Positions 41,417-50,404 of a stretch of 64,000 bases of DNA are shown in pieces. The notes below the pieces were generated by a model that searched no databases, was not told where the DNA came from, and worked only from the letters and a program-made list of their open reading frames with translations. Within the stretch, counting starts at the first letter, position 1, and every line of letters starts with the position of its first letter. Both the position numbers and the translations under genes were made by a program. Source of the DNA: Treponema sp. (GTDB taxonomy: Bacteria; Spirochaetota; Spirochaetia; Treponematales; Treponemataceae); contig JAKSTN010000004.1 in the NCBI GenBank assembly GCA_024402535.1, positions 29,370 to 93,369 of the forward strand, given 5' to 3'.

Positions 41417-41487
41417 AGTTTTCTCAATTAACAATTCTCTCTCTCTTACTGTTTTATGATACAGCATAATTACAGATATGAAAGAAA

Positions 41488-41511
41488 AATATTCACGAAA
41501 ATGTGAATATT
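41488..41511. promoter_or_regulatory. Palindromic operator candidate for the XRE regulator
   Basis: AATATTCAC (41488-41496) and GTGAATATT (41503-41511) are perfect complements around 6 nt. It lies upstream of the regulator gene in the region expected for its promoter. A second short hairpin, AGGTA-AAAC-TACCT (41522-41535), is close by. Confidence 0.55.
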
Positions 41512-41612
41512 CGTAACTTTTAGGTAAAACTACCTAAGCGTGAAGATAGGAACTGAATTCGAAGGAATTTATTGAGTGGAAAGGGGTGGTGAATGCGGAT
41601 GAATTTGAAGTG

Positions 41613-41641
41613 TTTATTTGTTTGATTATGTTTGTTATAAT
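41613..41641 (+). promoter_or_regulatory. Probable promoter of the second polysaccharide locus
   Basis: TATAAT (41636-41641) is preceded by TTTATT (41613-41618) at 17 nt. It lies 50 nt before the flippase start. The -35 matches only partly. The ribosome-site-like GAGGG is at 41682-41686. Confidence 0.45.
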
Positions 41642-41690
41642 TTATAAAAATGAAAAATGTTTTTATGGTTATTAAAGTATAGAGGGATAA

Positions 41691-43241
41691 ATGACTAGTA
41701 CAAACAGAATACTCAAGAATACTTTGATGTTGTATTTTCGGCAGATACTTATTCTTCTTGTTAGTTTATACACAGTAAGAGTTGTCCTGACTATTCTTGG
41801 TGTTGAAGATTATGGCATTTATAGTGTAGTCGGTGGAATTGTTTCTTTCTTTTCGTTTTTAAGTGGAACAATGGCAAGTGCAACACAAAGATTTTTTTCT
41901 TTTGCATTAGGTCAAAAAAATGAACTAAAATTAAAAACAACGTTTAGCGTTAATTTAGTTATTTATATATTAATAGCCGTTATTTCAGTTATTCTTTTAG
42001 AAAGTTTAGGTACTTTTTATGTATATAATAAATTAAATATTCCTATGGAAAGATTTTCTGCAGCATGCTTTATTTATCATTTTTCTGTAATAACTTTTAT
42101 TTTTTCCATATTTTCAAGTCCTTTTATGGCAATTATTATTGCTCATGAGGATATGCAGATATATGCATATGTATCCATAGTTGAAGTTCTATTAAAACTT
42201 GGAATTGTTTTTTTATTAAACATAATAACTGCTGATAAATTAAAAATTTATGGCTTATTACTAGCTTTTGTAGCTTTTTTTAATGCTACTATATATATAG
42301 TAATATGTATAAAAAAATATTCGGAATGTCAGTTTAAGAAGTTCTATTGGAGTAGGGAACAGTTTAGAGAAACATTCCAGTTTACTGGATGGACATTATT
42401 TGGTCAGTTGACGTCTGTAATAAGAACTCAGGCTGTAACTATTTTAATCAATCAAGTTTTTAATCCGATTGTTGTTTCTGCCAGAACAGTTGCTATGCAA
42501 GTATCGAATTATATAAAAATCTTTTCGGCGAATTTTAACACTGGCTTGTATCCAGCAATAATAAAAAAATATGCCTCGAATGAAAAAGAAGAAATGTTTT
42601 CCTTAGTATTTAATGGATGTAAAACAACTTTTTTTCTTATGTGGATATTTGCTTTGCCATTATTTATGGAAATGGATTATGTATTGACCCTTTGGTTAAA
42701 AGTTCCACCCGAACAAGTTATACTTTTTACTCGTTTAGCTTTTATAGAAGTTCTTATTGATACAATTTGTTTACCATTAATGACAGCAGCAAGGGCTCCT
42801 GGAAAAATGATGGGATATGAATTAAGTTTGGGAATAATACAAGTATCTATTTTTGTGGCAGATTATTTAATATTAAAATTTTTTAATGCCCCTGCATATA
42901 TTGTTTTTGTTATAGCGGCGATAGGTAATTTTTTAATGTTCTTTATTAGGTTAATAAATGTAAAATATCTAATAGATTTTCCAGTCTTAGTATTTTTAAG
43001 AAAGGTAATCTTAAGAATATTTATAGTTATGTGTATTACCTTTGGATTTTCATATGGAATACATATAGTGCGACCTTATAATTTTAGCGGTGTATGTTTA
43101 TCTGTGTTTGTTACTGTTTTATTTTCAATAGTGACAATGTGCTATGTTGGATTAAATAAAATTGAAAGAAATAAAATCTTTCAATTTATTAAAACAAAAT
43201 TTCCAAAAAAAGTATGGAGTAAGAAAATATGGAAAAAATAA
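41691..43241 (+). CDS. Polysaccharide flippase (Wzx/MATE-like, second)
   Basis: 516 aa with about 14 membrane helices. ILKNTLMLYFRQILILLVSL at the start and VLGVEDYGIYSVVGGIVSF (shortened) resemble O-antigen/teichuronic acid flippases of the MOP superfamily. It is the first gene of the second polysaccharide locus, behind a probable promoter. Its base composition and codons (TTA, ATA, AAA) are much more AT-rich than those of the flippase at 20553. The next gene starts inside its last 13 bases. Confidence 0.87.
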   Translation: MTSTNRILKNTLMLYFRQILILLVSLYTVRVVLTILGVEDYGIYSVVGGIVSFFSFLSGTMASATQRFFSFALGQKNELKLKTTFSVNLVIYILIAVISVILLESLGTFYVYNKLNIPMERFSAACFIYHFSVITFIFSIFSSPFMAIIIAHEDMQIYAYVSIVEVLLKLGIVFLLNIITADKLKIYGLLLAFVAFFNATIYIVICIKKYSECQFKKFYWSREQFRETFQFTGWTLFGQLTSVIRTQAVTILINQVFNPIVVSARTVAMQVSNYIKIFSANFNTGLYPAIIKKYASNEKEEMFSLVFNGCKTTFFLMWIFALPLFMEMDYVLTLWLKVPPEQVILFTRLAFIEVLIDTICLPLMTAARAPGKMMGYELSLGIIQVSIFVADYLILKFFNAPAYIVFVIAAIGNFLMFFIRLINVKYLIDFPVLVFLRKVILRIFIVMCITFGFSYGIHIVRPYNFSGVCLSVFVTVLFSIVTMCYVGLNKIERNKIFQFIKTKFPKKVWSKKIWKK

Positions 43242-44356
43242 ATAGATTTGGAATTATTAGCTATAACATTTATTGCAATTTTACGAATTATGGATCTGCA
43301 TTGCAATCTTGGGCGTTAAGCCAAGCTATCAATAAAGTTCCAAATTGTAAGTCTATGCTCATTGATTATTGTCCTGATGTGTTGAAAAATCTAGATCCAT
43401 TGAATCCATTTGCAAATATGTGGGATAAAGATGAAGAGTCAAGGAGAATGTGTGAACTTACTCTTCCTGCTATTCGTGAAAATTATAAGAAGTTTGATAA
43501 ATTTTATAAGACTAGATTTGATAAAACAAAAAATAAGTATACTTCTGAAAATTTCAATAATGTTATGGTTGAGAACAATATAGATGGTTTTGTTTGCGGA
43601 AGTGATACTATTTTTTGCATAGATGAATTCAAAGGCTTTGATGATGGTTATTATGCAAATTACCCATGTATGAAGAATGGCTATTCTGTTGCTTATGCAG
43701 CAAGTTTTGGAGATGCTCATTTTAACGATGATACATATAGGATTCTAAATGATAGATTGAATAATTTTAAGGCCATTGGGTTACGAGAAAATGCAATGGT
43801 TGATTATGTTAGAAACAATGTTTCCATCCCAGTGGAGAAAGTAATTGATCCAACTTTGTTATTAACTTCAAAAGAATATGATGTTCTAGCTGAGGACAGA
43901 TTGATAAAAGAAAAATATGTTCTCCTGTATGCAAGAAGATATAACAAAAAGATGGAAGAATATGCTGATAAGATTGCTGAAGAAAATGGCTGGAAAGTTG
44001 TGGAAATAAGTTTAAGAGCAACAAATGCAGATCGACATCAGATGTTTTATGAAGCAGGTGTTGAGGAGTTTTTATCATTGGTAAAAAATGCCGAAGTTGT
44101 TGTTACAAATTCATTCCATGGAGCAATATTTAGTGTTCAATATAAGCGTCCATTTTATGTTTTTTCAAGAGAACAGTGTGATTCAAAAATAGATGAAGTA
44201 TTGCAATTATTTGGTTTAAGAGATCGATTGATGATTAATGGTGAAGAGAATATTGAAAGTAATATAAATTGGGACGATGTTCATAAAAGAATTGATGAGG
44301 CGAGAAATCAAGCCTTTAATTTCCTTATCAATGAACTTACTGGAATCGATAAATAA
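43229..44356 (+). CDS. Polysaccharide pyruvyl transferase family protein
   Basis: 375 aa. GIISYNIYCNFTNYGSALQS at the start (the N-Y-G-x-L pattern) and VVTNSFHGAIFSVQYKRPF near residue 290 are typical of the family, which has a GT-B-like fold. Members such as CsaB transfer pyruvate from PEP to sugars; others here may transfer other groups. It should add a ketal pyruvate to a repeat-unit sugar. It overlaps the flippase end, with GGAG 12 nt upstream of the start. Confidence 0.82.
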   Translation: MEKINRFGIISYNIYCNFTNYGSALQSWALSQAINKVPNCKSMLIDYCPDVLKNLDPLNPFANMWDKDEESRRMCELTLPAIRENYKKFDKFYKTRFDKTKNKYTSENFNNVMVENNIDGFVCGSDTIFCIDEFKGFDDGYYANYPCMKNGYSVAYAASFGDAHFNDDTYRILNDRLNNFKAIGLRENAMVDYVRNNVSIPVEKVIDPTLLLTSKEYDVLAEDRLIKEKYVLLYARRYNKKMEEYADKIAEENGWKVVEISLRATNADRHQMFYEAGVEEFLSLVKNAEVVVTNSFHGAIFSVQYKRPFYVFSREQCDSKIDEVLQLFGLRDRLMINGEENIESNINWDDVHKRIDEARNQAFNFLINELTGIDK

Positions 44357-44365
44357 GGAATTTGT

Positions 44366-45256
44366 ATGAATAAAATAAAAAAAATTATAAAAAAAGTGTT
44401 TTCTCTGATTTTTCCAGCACCTGTCGTAAAGGCTGAGATAACATGTTTATCTGCAAATGAATTATTAAAAGGACGTACAGCTTTAATTACCGGTGGGACC
44501 AGTGGAATAGGATTTCAGATAGCACGTTCATACTTAAATTCAGAGTGCAAGGTTATTATTACGGGAAGGTCACAAGAGAGATTAGATATTGCATATAATA
44601 AATTGGTATCGGAAAATCCTGATTGGAAAAACAGATTATTTTCGTGCGAGATGGATGTTTCAAATATTTCTTCAATAAAATCAATTTTTAAACAATTAGT
44701 TAACAAAGTTGGTCAAATAGATATTCTTGTTAATAATGCTGGAGTTGATTACGGGCATATAAATAATTGTACTGAGGAAAAGTTTGATGAGATAATCAAT
44801 ACAAATATAAAAGGACTTTTCTTTTTATCCAGAGAGGTTTCAAGCTACATGATAAGAAATAACATTAAGGGAAATATTCTTAATGTCTGTTCTAGTTGTA
44901 GTATCTTACCAGCAAATTCAGCATATTCCATTTCAAAGTGGTCGGTAAGAGGTTTTACTGAAGGCTTGGCACGAATGTTAATTCCTCATCATATTGTTGT
45001 AAATGGAATTGCTCCTGGAATGACAGCGACTCCTTTGGTCAATAAAGAAGATTCAAACGATGATCTTTATTTAGAAAATTCATTAGAAAAGAGATACGCA
45101 GTTCCAGAAGAAATTTCAAATATGGCTGTAGTATTAGTAAGTAATATGAGTAGAATGGTTGTTGGTGATATAGTTTATATGACAGGGGGCTCCGGAATTA
45201 TTTATCAGGAAGATGTAAATTACAATTTTGATTTTGACTTAAATATCATGGAGTAA
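44366..45256 (+). CDS. Short-chain dehydrogenase/reductase
   Basis: 296 aa. A basic amphipathic N-terminal extension (KIKKIIKKVFSLIF) precedes the SDR domain. TALITGGTSGIGFQIA is the NAD(P) loop, VNNAGVDYG the structural motif, and Ser...SAYSISK the catalytic Tyr-Lys. It resembles 3-oxoacyl-ACP-reductase-like SDRs, but the context is a TPP enzyme, an aminotransferase, LicD and a cytidylyltransferase-oxidoreductase fusion. It may reduce an intermediate of the same pathway. AAGGA lies before the start. Substrate unknown. Confidence 0.85.
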   Translation: MNKIKKIIKKVFSLIFPAPVVKAEITCLSANELLKGRTALITGGTSGIGFQIARSYLNSECKVIITGRSQERLDIAYNKLVSENPDWKNRLFSCEMDVSNISSIKSIFKQLVNKVGQIDILVNNAGVDYGHINNCTEEKFDEIINTNIKGLFFLSREVSSYMIRNNIKGNILNVCSSCSILPANSAYSISKWSVRGFTEGLARMLIPHHIVVNGIAPGMTATPLVNKEDSNDDLYLENSLEKRYAVPEEISNMAVVLVSNMSRMVVGDIVYMTGGSGIIYQEDVNYNFDFDLNIME

Positions 45257-45259
45257 AAA

Positions 45260-46954
45260 ATGAATCATTATTATACAAACGAAAGAAATCATCAAATATT
45301 AATTTATTTATTGAAGAAACATAATATAAAGAAGGTTATTGCTTCTCCAGGAACTGCGAATAGTGTATTCGTAGGTAGTATTCAAAATGATTCATATTTT
45401 GAAGTATATTCATGTGTTGATGAGCGGTCAGCTGCATATATGGCTTGTGGGTTATCGTTAGAATCGAATGAACCCGTAGTAATAAGTTGTACTGGTGCAA
45501 CGGCAGCAAGAAATTATATGTCGGGTGCAACAGAAGCCTTTTATAGCAAATTACCTATATTGATTCTTACATCATCGCAACCGTCAGGACGCATTGGGCA
45601 TTTAGTTACACAGGTTACTGATAGAAGTTCTGCTCCTAATGATACATGTAATCTAAGTATAGAATTGCCTTTGGTAAATTCTTCAGAAGATGAATGGCTA
45701 TGTACAGTGAATGCAAACAAAGCTTTATCTGAATTGCGAAGACATGGGGGTGGCCCAGTTCATTTAAACTTAATAACCCCCTATAGTTATAATGAATCTG
45801 TAGCTTTAACACATAAAGATTTACAAACAGCTCGAGTGATAAAAAGATTTGAAAAAAAAGATTCTTTTCCTGATTTAAAAGGAAAAAAAGTTGCTATTTT
45901 CGTCGGTTCTCATAAAAGATGGAATGAAAAATTAACAATGTACGTTGAAAGCTTTTGTGAGAATTGTAATTCTATAGTTTTATGTGATCATACGAGTAAT
46001 TATAAAGGAAAGTATAAAATATTGTTTCCTTTGGTGATTAATCAATCTGATTTAAATAGTAAAAATATACCGGCATATTCTGTAGATGTTCTTATTCATA
46101 TAGGAGAAATTTCAGGAGAAGAAGGGTCTCCAAGAATGATAAAAAGCAATGAGACATGGCGAGTTTCTGAAGATGGAGAAATAAGAGACTATTTCAGAAA
46201 TATGACTTATATTTTTGAAATGTCTGAAAATGATTTTTTTGAAAAATATCAATCAGGTAAAGAAAAAAATATTTCTTTTTATGAAGAGAGTCTAAATGTT
46301 TATGAAACCTATAAAGCAAAACTTCCTGAATTAACAGAAAAGATGCCATTTTCGAATGTATGGTTAGCTCAAAAAATTGCACCTGCGATTCCTAAAAACT
46401 CAACAGTGATGTTAAGTATTCTAAATACTTTAAGAACTTGGAATTATGGTATTTTTGATGATTCTGTAAATGTATATAGTCCTGTCGGTGGTTTTGGAAT
46501 TGACGGTGCAACATCAATGCTCATTGGAGCATCTTTAGCAAATTCTGAGAAATTATATTTCTGTATGTCTGGTGATTTAGCATTTTTCTATGATCTTAAT
46601 GTTTTAGGTAATAGACATGTTGGAAAATATGTCAGAATTTTACTAATAAATAATGGTTTAGGTTTTGAGTTTAAGAAAGATTATGCTTTAGCATATAGAT
46701 TACTTCAGGATGAAGTAAATCCGTATGTTGCTGCTGATGGACACTTTGGTTGTAAATCGAAAGATTTAGTAAGAAATTTTTCGGAAAATCTTGGGTATAA
46801 GTATCTGTGTGCCAGTTCGAAAGATGAATTCATGAAACAATTAGATACTTTTGTAAATCCAGAAATTTCTGATAAACCTATTGTTTTTGAATGTTTTGTT
46901 GATTCAAAGGATGAATCTATTGCTTTGAATTTAATTCAAAATAGGAGTAACTAA
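45260..46954 (+). CDS. ThDP-dependent decarboxylase/carboligase (MenD-like)
   Basis: 564 aa, full three-domain ThDP-enzyme length. The Pyr domain has CVDERSAAYMACGLS with the catalytic Glu and SCTGATAARNYMSGATEAFY. The PP domain has YSPVGGFGIDGATSMLIGAS (GDG-like, here G-I-D-G) and an Asn-containing LLINNGLGFEF that binds Mg-diphosphate. The pattern is closest to MenD and phosphonopyruvate decarboxylase-like enzymes. It probably decarboxylates a 2-oxoacid, or joins the resulting aldehyde to a second substrate. No PEP mutase gene is present, so phosphonate synthesis is not shown. The ATG has GGAG before it and follows the SDR by 3 nt. Confidence 0.8.
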   Translation: MNHYYTNERNHQILIYLLKKHNIKKVIASPGTANSVFVGSIQNDSYFEVYSCVDERSAAYMACGLSLESNEPVVISCTGATAARNYMSGATEAFYSKLPILILTSSQPSGRIGHLVTQVTDRSSAPNDTCNLSIELPLVNSSEDEWLCTVNANKALSELRRHGGGPVHLNLITPYSYNESVALTHKDLQTARVIKRFEKKDSFPDLKGKKVAIFVGSHKRWNEKLTMYVESFCENCNSIVLCDHTSNYKGKYKILFPLVINQSDLNSKNIPAYSVDVLIHIGEISGEEGSPRMIKSNETWRVSEDGEIRDYFRNMTYIFEMSENDFFEKYQSGKEKNISFYEESLNVYETYKAKLPELTEKMPFSNVWLAQKIAPAIPKNSTVMLSILNTLRTWNYGIFDDSVNVYSPVGGFGIDGATSMLIGASLANSEKLYFCMSGDLAFFYDLNVLGNRHVGKYVRILLINNGLGFEFKKDYALAYRLLQDEVNPYVAADGHFGCKSKDLVRNFSENLGYKYLCASSKDEFMKQLDTFVNPEISDKPIVFECFVDSKDESIALNLIQNRSN

Positions 46955-48040
46955 ATGATTAATTTTACTGTTGGTCCTGTGCAGATGGACGATGAAACAC
47001 GAAATCTTGGAAGTAACCAAATACCTTATTTTAGAACTTCAGAATTTTCCACTTTAATGAAAGAAAATGAAGCATTGTTGTGTAAATTTATGGATGCGCC
47101 TGACTCTTCTAGAGTTATATTTTTGACAGGGTCTGGAACAGCTTCTATGGAGGGTGGAGTAATGAACTTCTTTACACCCGAAGACAAAGTTCTTGTAGTT
47201 AATGGAGGAAGTTTTGGTCATAGACTTGTTGAACTATGTCAGATTCATGATATTCCATATACAGAAATAAAACTTGATGTTGGAACTCAATTAACAGAAG
47301 AACATTTGAAATGTTATGAAAACCAAAATTATACAGGTTTTTTGATTCAATTATGTGAGACTTCAACAGGTATTTTATATGATATGAACTTAGTTGGGAA
47401 GTTCTGTAAAGAAAATGGATTATTTTTATTTGTAGATGCTGTTAGTGGATTTATGGCGGATGAACTTTCTATGAAAAAAATGCATATAAATGCTGTGATT
47501 ACAGGAAGTCAAAAAGCATTGGCTCTTCCTCCCTCAATGAGTTTCACTGTAATGGATCAGGTAGCTATAAATAGATGTAAACAAATAAATGTAAGAAATT
47601 TATATTTTAATTATCCTGATTATTTATTAAATGGAGAAAGAGGACAAACTCCTTTTACTCCTGCAGTAGGAACATTAATTCAATTAAATGAAAAATTGAA
47701 GAGAATTGATTCTTCTGGGGGAATTATTAATCAAAATCGTATTGCAAAAGAACGAGCAGAATATTTTAGAACTCAAATTGAAGGATTGCCTTTGAAAATG
47801 TTTATGTCAAACAAGGATTCTTCAAATTGTGTTACGGCTTTAATGCCAACAAAACCCGGTGTCAATGCACATAAAGTTTTTGAAATTATTAAAGATGAAT
47901 ATGGTATTTGGATTTGTCCAAATGCTGGAGAAATGGCAGAAAAAGTTTTTAGGGTTGGGCATATTGGTTCAATAAAAAAAGAAGAAATAGATACTTTAAT
48001 TTCAGTTTTTAAAGAATTGGTAAAACGGGAAATCTTATAG
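46955..48040 (+). CDS. Class V aminotransferase (AEP/alanine-glyoxylate type)
   Basis: 361 aa. NFTVGPVQMDDETR, FLTGSGTASMEGGVMNFF, FLFVDAVSGFMADEL and ITGSQKALALPPS (Schiff-base Lys) are the class V landmarks, as in 2-aminoethylphosphonate-pyruvate and serine-glyoxylate aminotransferases. It should aminate an aldehyde or ketone, plausibly the product of the ThDP enzyme encoded immediately upstream (0-nt gap). The LicD gene follows after 13 nt. The amine product could be the group that is later CDP-activated. Confidence 0.83.
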   Translation: MINFTVGPVQMDDETRNLGSNQIPYFRTSEFSTLMKENEALLCKFMDAPDSSRVIFLTGSGTASMEGGVMNFFTPEDKVLVVNGGSFGHRLVELCQIHDIPYTEIKLDVGTQLTEEHLKCYENQNYTGFLIQLCETSTGILYDMNLVGKFCKENGLFLFVDAVSGFMADELSMKKMHINAVITGSQKALALPPSMSFTVMDQVAINRCKQINVRNLYFNYPDYLLNGERGQTPFTPAVGTLIQLNEKLKRIDSSGGIINQNRIAKERAEYFRTQIEGLPLKMFMSNKDSSNCVTALMPTKPGVNAHKVFEIIKDEYGIWICPNAGEMAEKVFRVGHIGSIKKEEIDTLISVFKELVKREIL

Positions 48041-48053
48041 ATTGGTGATAAAA

Positions 48054-48887
48054 ATGAATAATAATGAAGCATTAACTCTTCCAGAAATTCAACAAGAGGC
48101 ATTAAAAGTTTTAATAAAATTACATGAGCTTTGTGAAGAACATGGATGGAAATATTTTATTACTTATGGGACTCTTTTGGGGGCAATTCGTCACAATGGT
48201 TTTATTCCATGGGATGATGATGTTGATGTTTTTATGCCAAGAAAAGATTTTGATATGTTCTGTGATTGGTGTGAGAAAAACGAGGATATAATTAAACCTT
48301 TCAAATTATGTAATTGTAAAACTGTAAAAGATTATCCGTTTGGGTTACCAAGATTATGTAATATGGATTTTCGTTATGTATCATGTGATCCTGGGTTTGA
48401 AAAAATGGATTTAGGTGTTTTCGTAGATATATATTCATTGGATAATTATGGTAATACTAGAGATGATGGAATAAAACTTGTAGATAAAATAATAAAAACG
48501 AATAAAAAAGTTCCAATTTATATTTCGGGAAAAACTAATAGTTCAAATATAATAAAAAAAATGATAAAGATGTTTTATCATTTTTATTTAACTGCAACAA
48601 AACCATCTAATTATGCTGAAAAAATATACGAAAAAAATCGTGAAATAATATTATCAGAAACAGATGATTCTAATTTTTATGTTGGTTGTCCTAGTTGGAC
48701 GGGTGGATGTTATCAGTTTAAAAAAGAATGGTTTGAACGAAGAGAATTACATAATTTTGAAAAATATAGTTTTTATATTCCTTCTGGTTTTAATGAATTT
48801 CTAACTTGTTTATATGGGAATTATATGGAATTGCCACCAGAAGAAAAGAGACATCCATATCATGGATATTCAGTTTTAAAAAGATAG
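48054..48887 (+). CDS. licD: LicD-family phosphotransferase
   Basis: 277 aa. The LicD core is clear: YFITYGTLLGAIRHNGFIPW, then DDDVDVFMPRKDF with the metal-binding Asp residues. The start at 48054 is chosen for GGTGA upstream; an in-frame TTG at 48042 is less likely. Family members transfer phosphocholine (or similar phospho-groups) from a CDP donor to sugars. The LicC/LicA fusion at 32632 and the cytidylyltransferase encoded next are both possible donor makers. Which group is transferred cannot be told from the sequence. Confidence 0.88.
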   Translation: MNNNEALTLPEIQQEALKVLIKLHELCEEHGWKYFITYGTLLGAIRHNGFIPWDDDVDVFMPRKDFDMFCDWCEKNEDIIKPFKLCNCKTVKDYPFGLPRLCNMDFRYVSCDPGFEKMDLGVFVDIYSLDNYGNTRDDGIKLVDKIIKTNKKVPIYISGKTNSSNIIKKMIKMFYHFYLTATKPSNYAEKIYEKNREIILSETDDSNFYVGCPSWTGGCYQFKKEWFERRELHNFEKYSFYIPSGFNEFLTCLYGNYMELPPEEKRHPYHGYSVLKR

Positions 48888-48906
48888 GTGTTATATGGAG
48901 ACTAAA

Positions 48907-50250
48907 ATGGTTAAAGTAATTACATATGGCACTTTTGATATGTTACATCATGGTCATATTCGATTATTAGAAAGAGCTAGGGAACTCGGAGATTTTCTGA
49001 TAGTTGGAGTTACATCAGATGATTTTGATAAAAGTAGAGGAAAAATTAATGTTTCACAAACTTTAATGGAACGTATAGAAAATGTAAGAAGTACGGGGTT
49101 AGCTGATCAAATTATTGTTGAAGAATATGTTGGTCAGAAGATTGATGATATTAGAAGATTGGAAGTTGATGTTTTTACAGTTGGCTCTGACTGGAAAGGT
49201 CATTTTGATTATTTGAATGAATGGTGTAAAGTTGTTTATCTTGAAAGAACGCAAGGAATATCTTCATCAGAATTAAGAGCTAAAAAGAATAAATTACGTT
49301 TAGGTCTGATTGGTGATAGTTTATATTTAAATAAATTTTATAATGAATGCTCATTTGTAAACGGAATAGAAATTTCAGGTATTTGTACTAATTCAATTTC
49401 TATAATGAATGATGTTATTAAGAAAATAGCGTATAAAACAACTGATATTAATGATTTATTGGATAAAGTTGATGCTGTGTTTATAGTATCTCATCCTACA
49501 TTTCATTATGACCAAATAAAACTTGCGTTAAATAAAAGAAAACATGTTTTATGTGAGTCTCCCTCTACCTTAACTTTGGACCAATTTTTATACTTGCATA
49601 ATTTAGCAATAGAAAAAGGTTGCATTTTTATAGATGCGGTAAAGACTTCTTTTTCGACTGCATATTCAAGATTGCTTACTTTAATTAAAACTGGTGCAAT
49701 TGGGGATATAGTTTCAGTAGATGCTACTTGTACAAGTTTAATGGATTTTGATTTTGATTTATCGGAAGTTGAAGAAAAAAAATGGAATAGTATATGTGCC
49801 TGGGGACCTACTGCGTTGTTACCAGTTTTTAATATTCTTGGTACAAATTATTGTTCAAAAAAAATAATAACAAAAATACTTGCTGGAACGAAAAATTTTG
49901 ATTTATTCACTAAAATAGATTTTATTTATCCAAATGCAGTCGCTTCAATAAAAGTTGGTAAAGGGATAAAATCAGAAGGAGAATTAATAGTATCTGGTAC
50001 AAAAGGTTATATTTTTGTACCTGCTCCATGGTGGAAAACAGACTATTTTGAGGTTCGTTTTGAGGATTCTTCAAAAAATCAAAGATATTTTTATCAGTTA
50101 GAAGGGGAAGGAATTCGATATGAAATCGTCTCTTTTATAAAATCAGTTGAATTAAAAAGAAATTTTATTTTTGAAGATGAAAATAATTCAATTGCAAAAA
50201 TAAAAGTAATTCAAGATTTTTATGATGGAACTGATAGGATTTTGTTATGA
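48907..50250 (+). CDS. TagD-like cytidylyltransferase fused to a Gfo/Idh/MocA oxidoreductase
   Basis: 447 aa from the ATG at 48907, preferred over 48895 because GGAG is 6 nt before it and TagD-like proteins begin MxKVITYGTFD. Residues 1-130 are a cytidylyltransferase: GTFDMLHHGHI (HxGH), then ERTQGISSSELR. From about 132, RLGLIGDSLYLNKFY starts an NAD(P)-binding fold, and VLCESPSTLTLDQF is the Gfo/Idh motif (usually EKP). A single protein could thus reduce and CTP-activate a polyol phosphate, or activate a product made by the upstream genes. TagD makes CDP-glycerol; the partner TagF-like protein is at 28773. Confidence 0.8.
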   Translation: MVKVITYGTFDMLHHGHIRLLERARELGDFLIVGVTSDDFDKSRGKINVSQTLMERIENVRSTGLADQIIVEEYVGQKIDDIRRLEVDVFTVGSDWKGHFDYLNEWCKVVYLERTQGISSSELRAKKNKLRLGLIGDSLYLNKFYNECSFVNGIEISGICTNSISIMNDVIKKIAYKTTDINDLLDKVDAVFIVSHPTFHYDQIKLALNKRKHVLCESPSTLTLDQFLYLHNLAIEKGCIFIDAVKTSFSTAYSRLLTLIKTGAIGDIVSVDATCTSLMDFDFDLSEVEEKKWNSICAWGPTALLPVFNILGTNYCSKKIITKILAGTKNFDLFTKIDFIYPNAVASIKVGKGIKSEGELIVSGTKGYIFVPAPWWKTDYFEVRFEDSSKNQRYFYQLEGEGIRYEIVSFIKSVELKRNFIFEDENNSIAKIKVIQDFYDGTDRILL

Positions 50251-50333
50251 ATAAAAAGACAACTTGCTTTTACGGTAAATTATTCTTTAATTTTTTTATA
50301 CGAAATTTTTATAATTATATAGCTCATGTATAA
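50247..50333 (+). CDS. Small 28-residue frame, possible remnant
   Basis: An ATG overlaps the upstream stop (ATGA), and the frame runs to 50333 with MNKKTTCFYGKLFF. The overlap is typical of real gene starts in this operon, but the protein is short and not recognised. The 150 nt around it are very AT-rich. It may be the start of a deleted gene. Confidence 0.2.
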   Translation: MNKKTTCFYGKLFFNFFIRNFYNYIAHV

Positions 50334-50404
50334 TTATAATGTTCAATATTTAAATGTTTTCTGACATTTTTGCTAATTTGTGAAGTAATATATGGATTTT
50401 TAGT

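Noticed and set aside
44366..50250. Complete aminoethylphosphonate pathway
   Set aside because: No PEP mutase gene is seen in the window, and the ThDP enzyme is longer than typical phosphonopyruvate decarboxylases.
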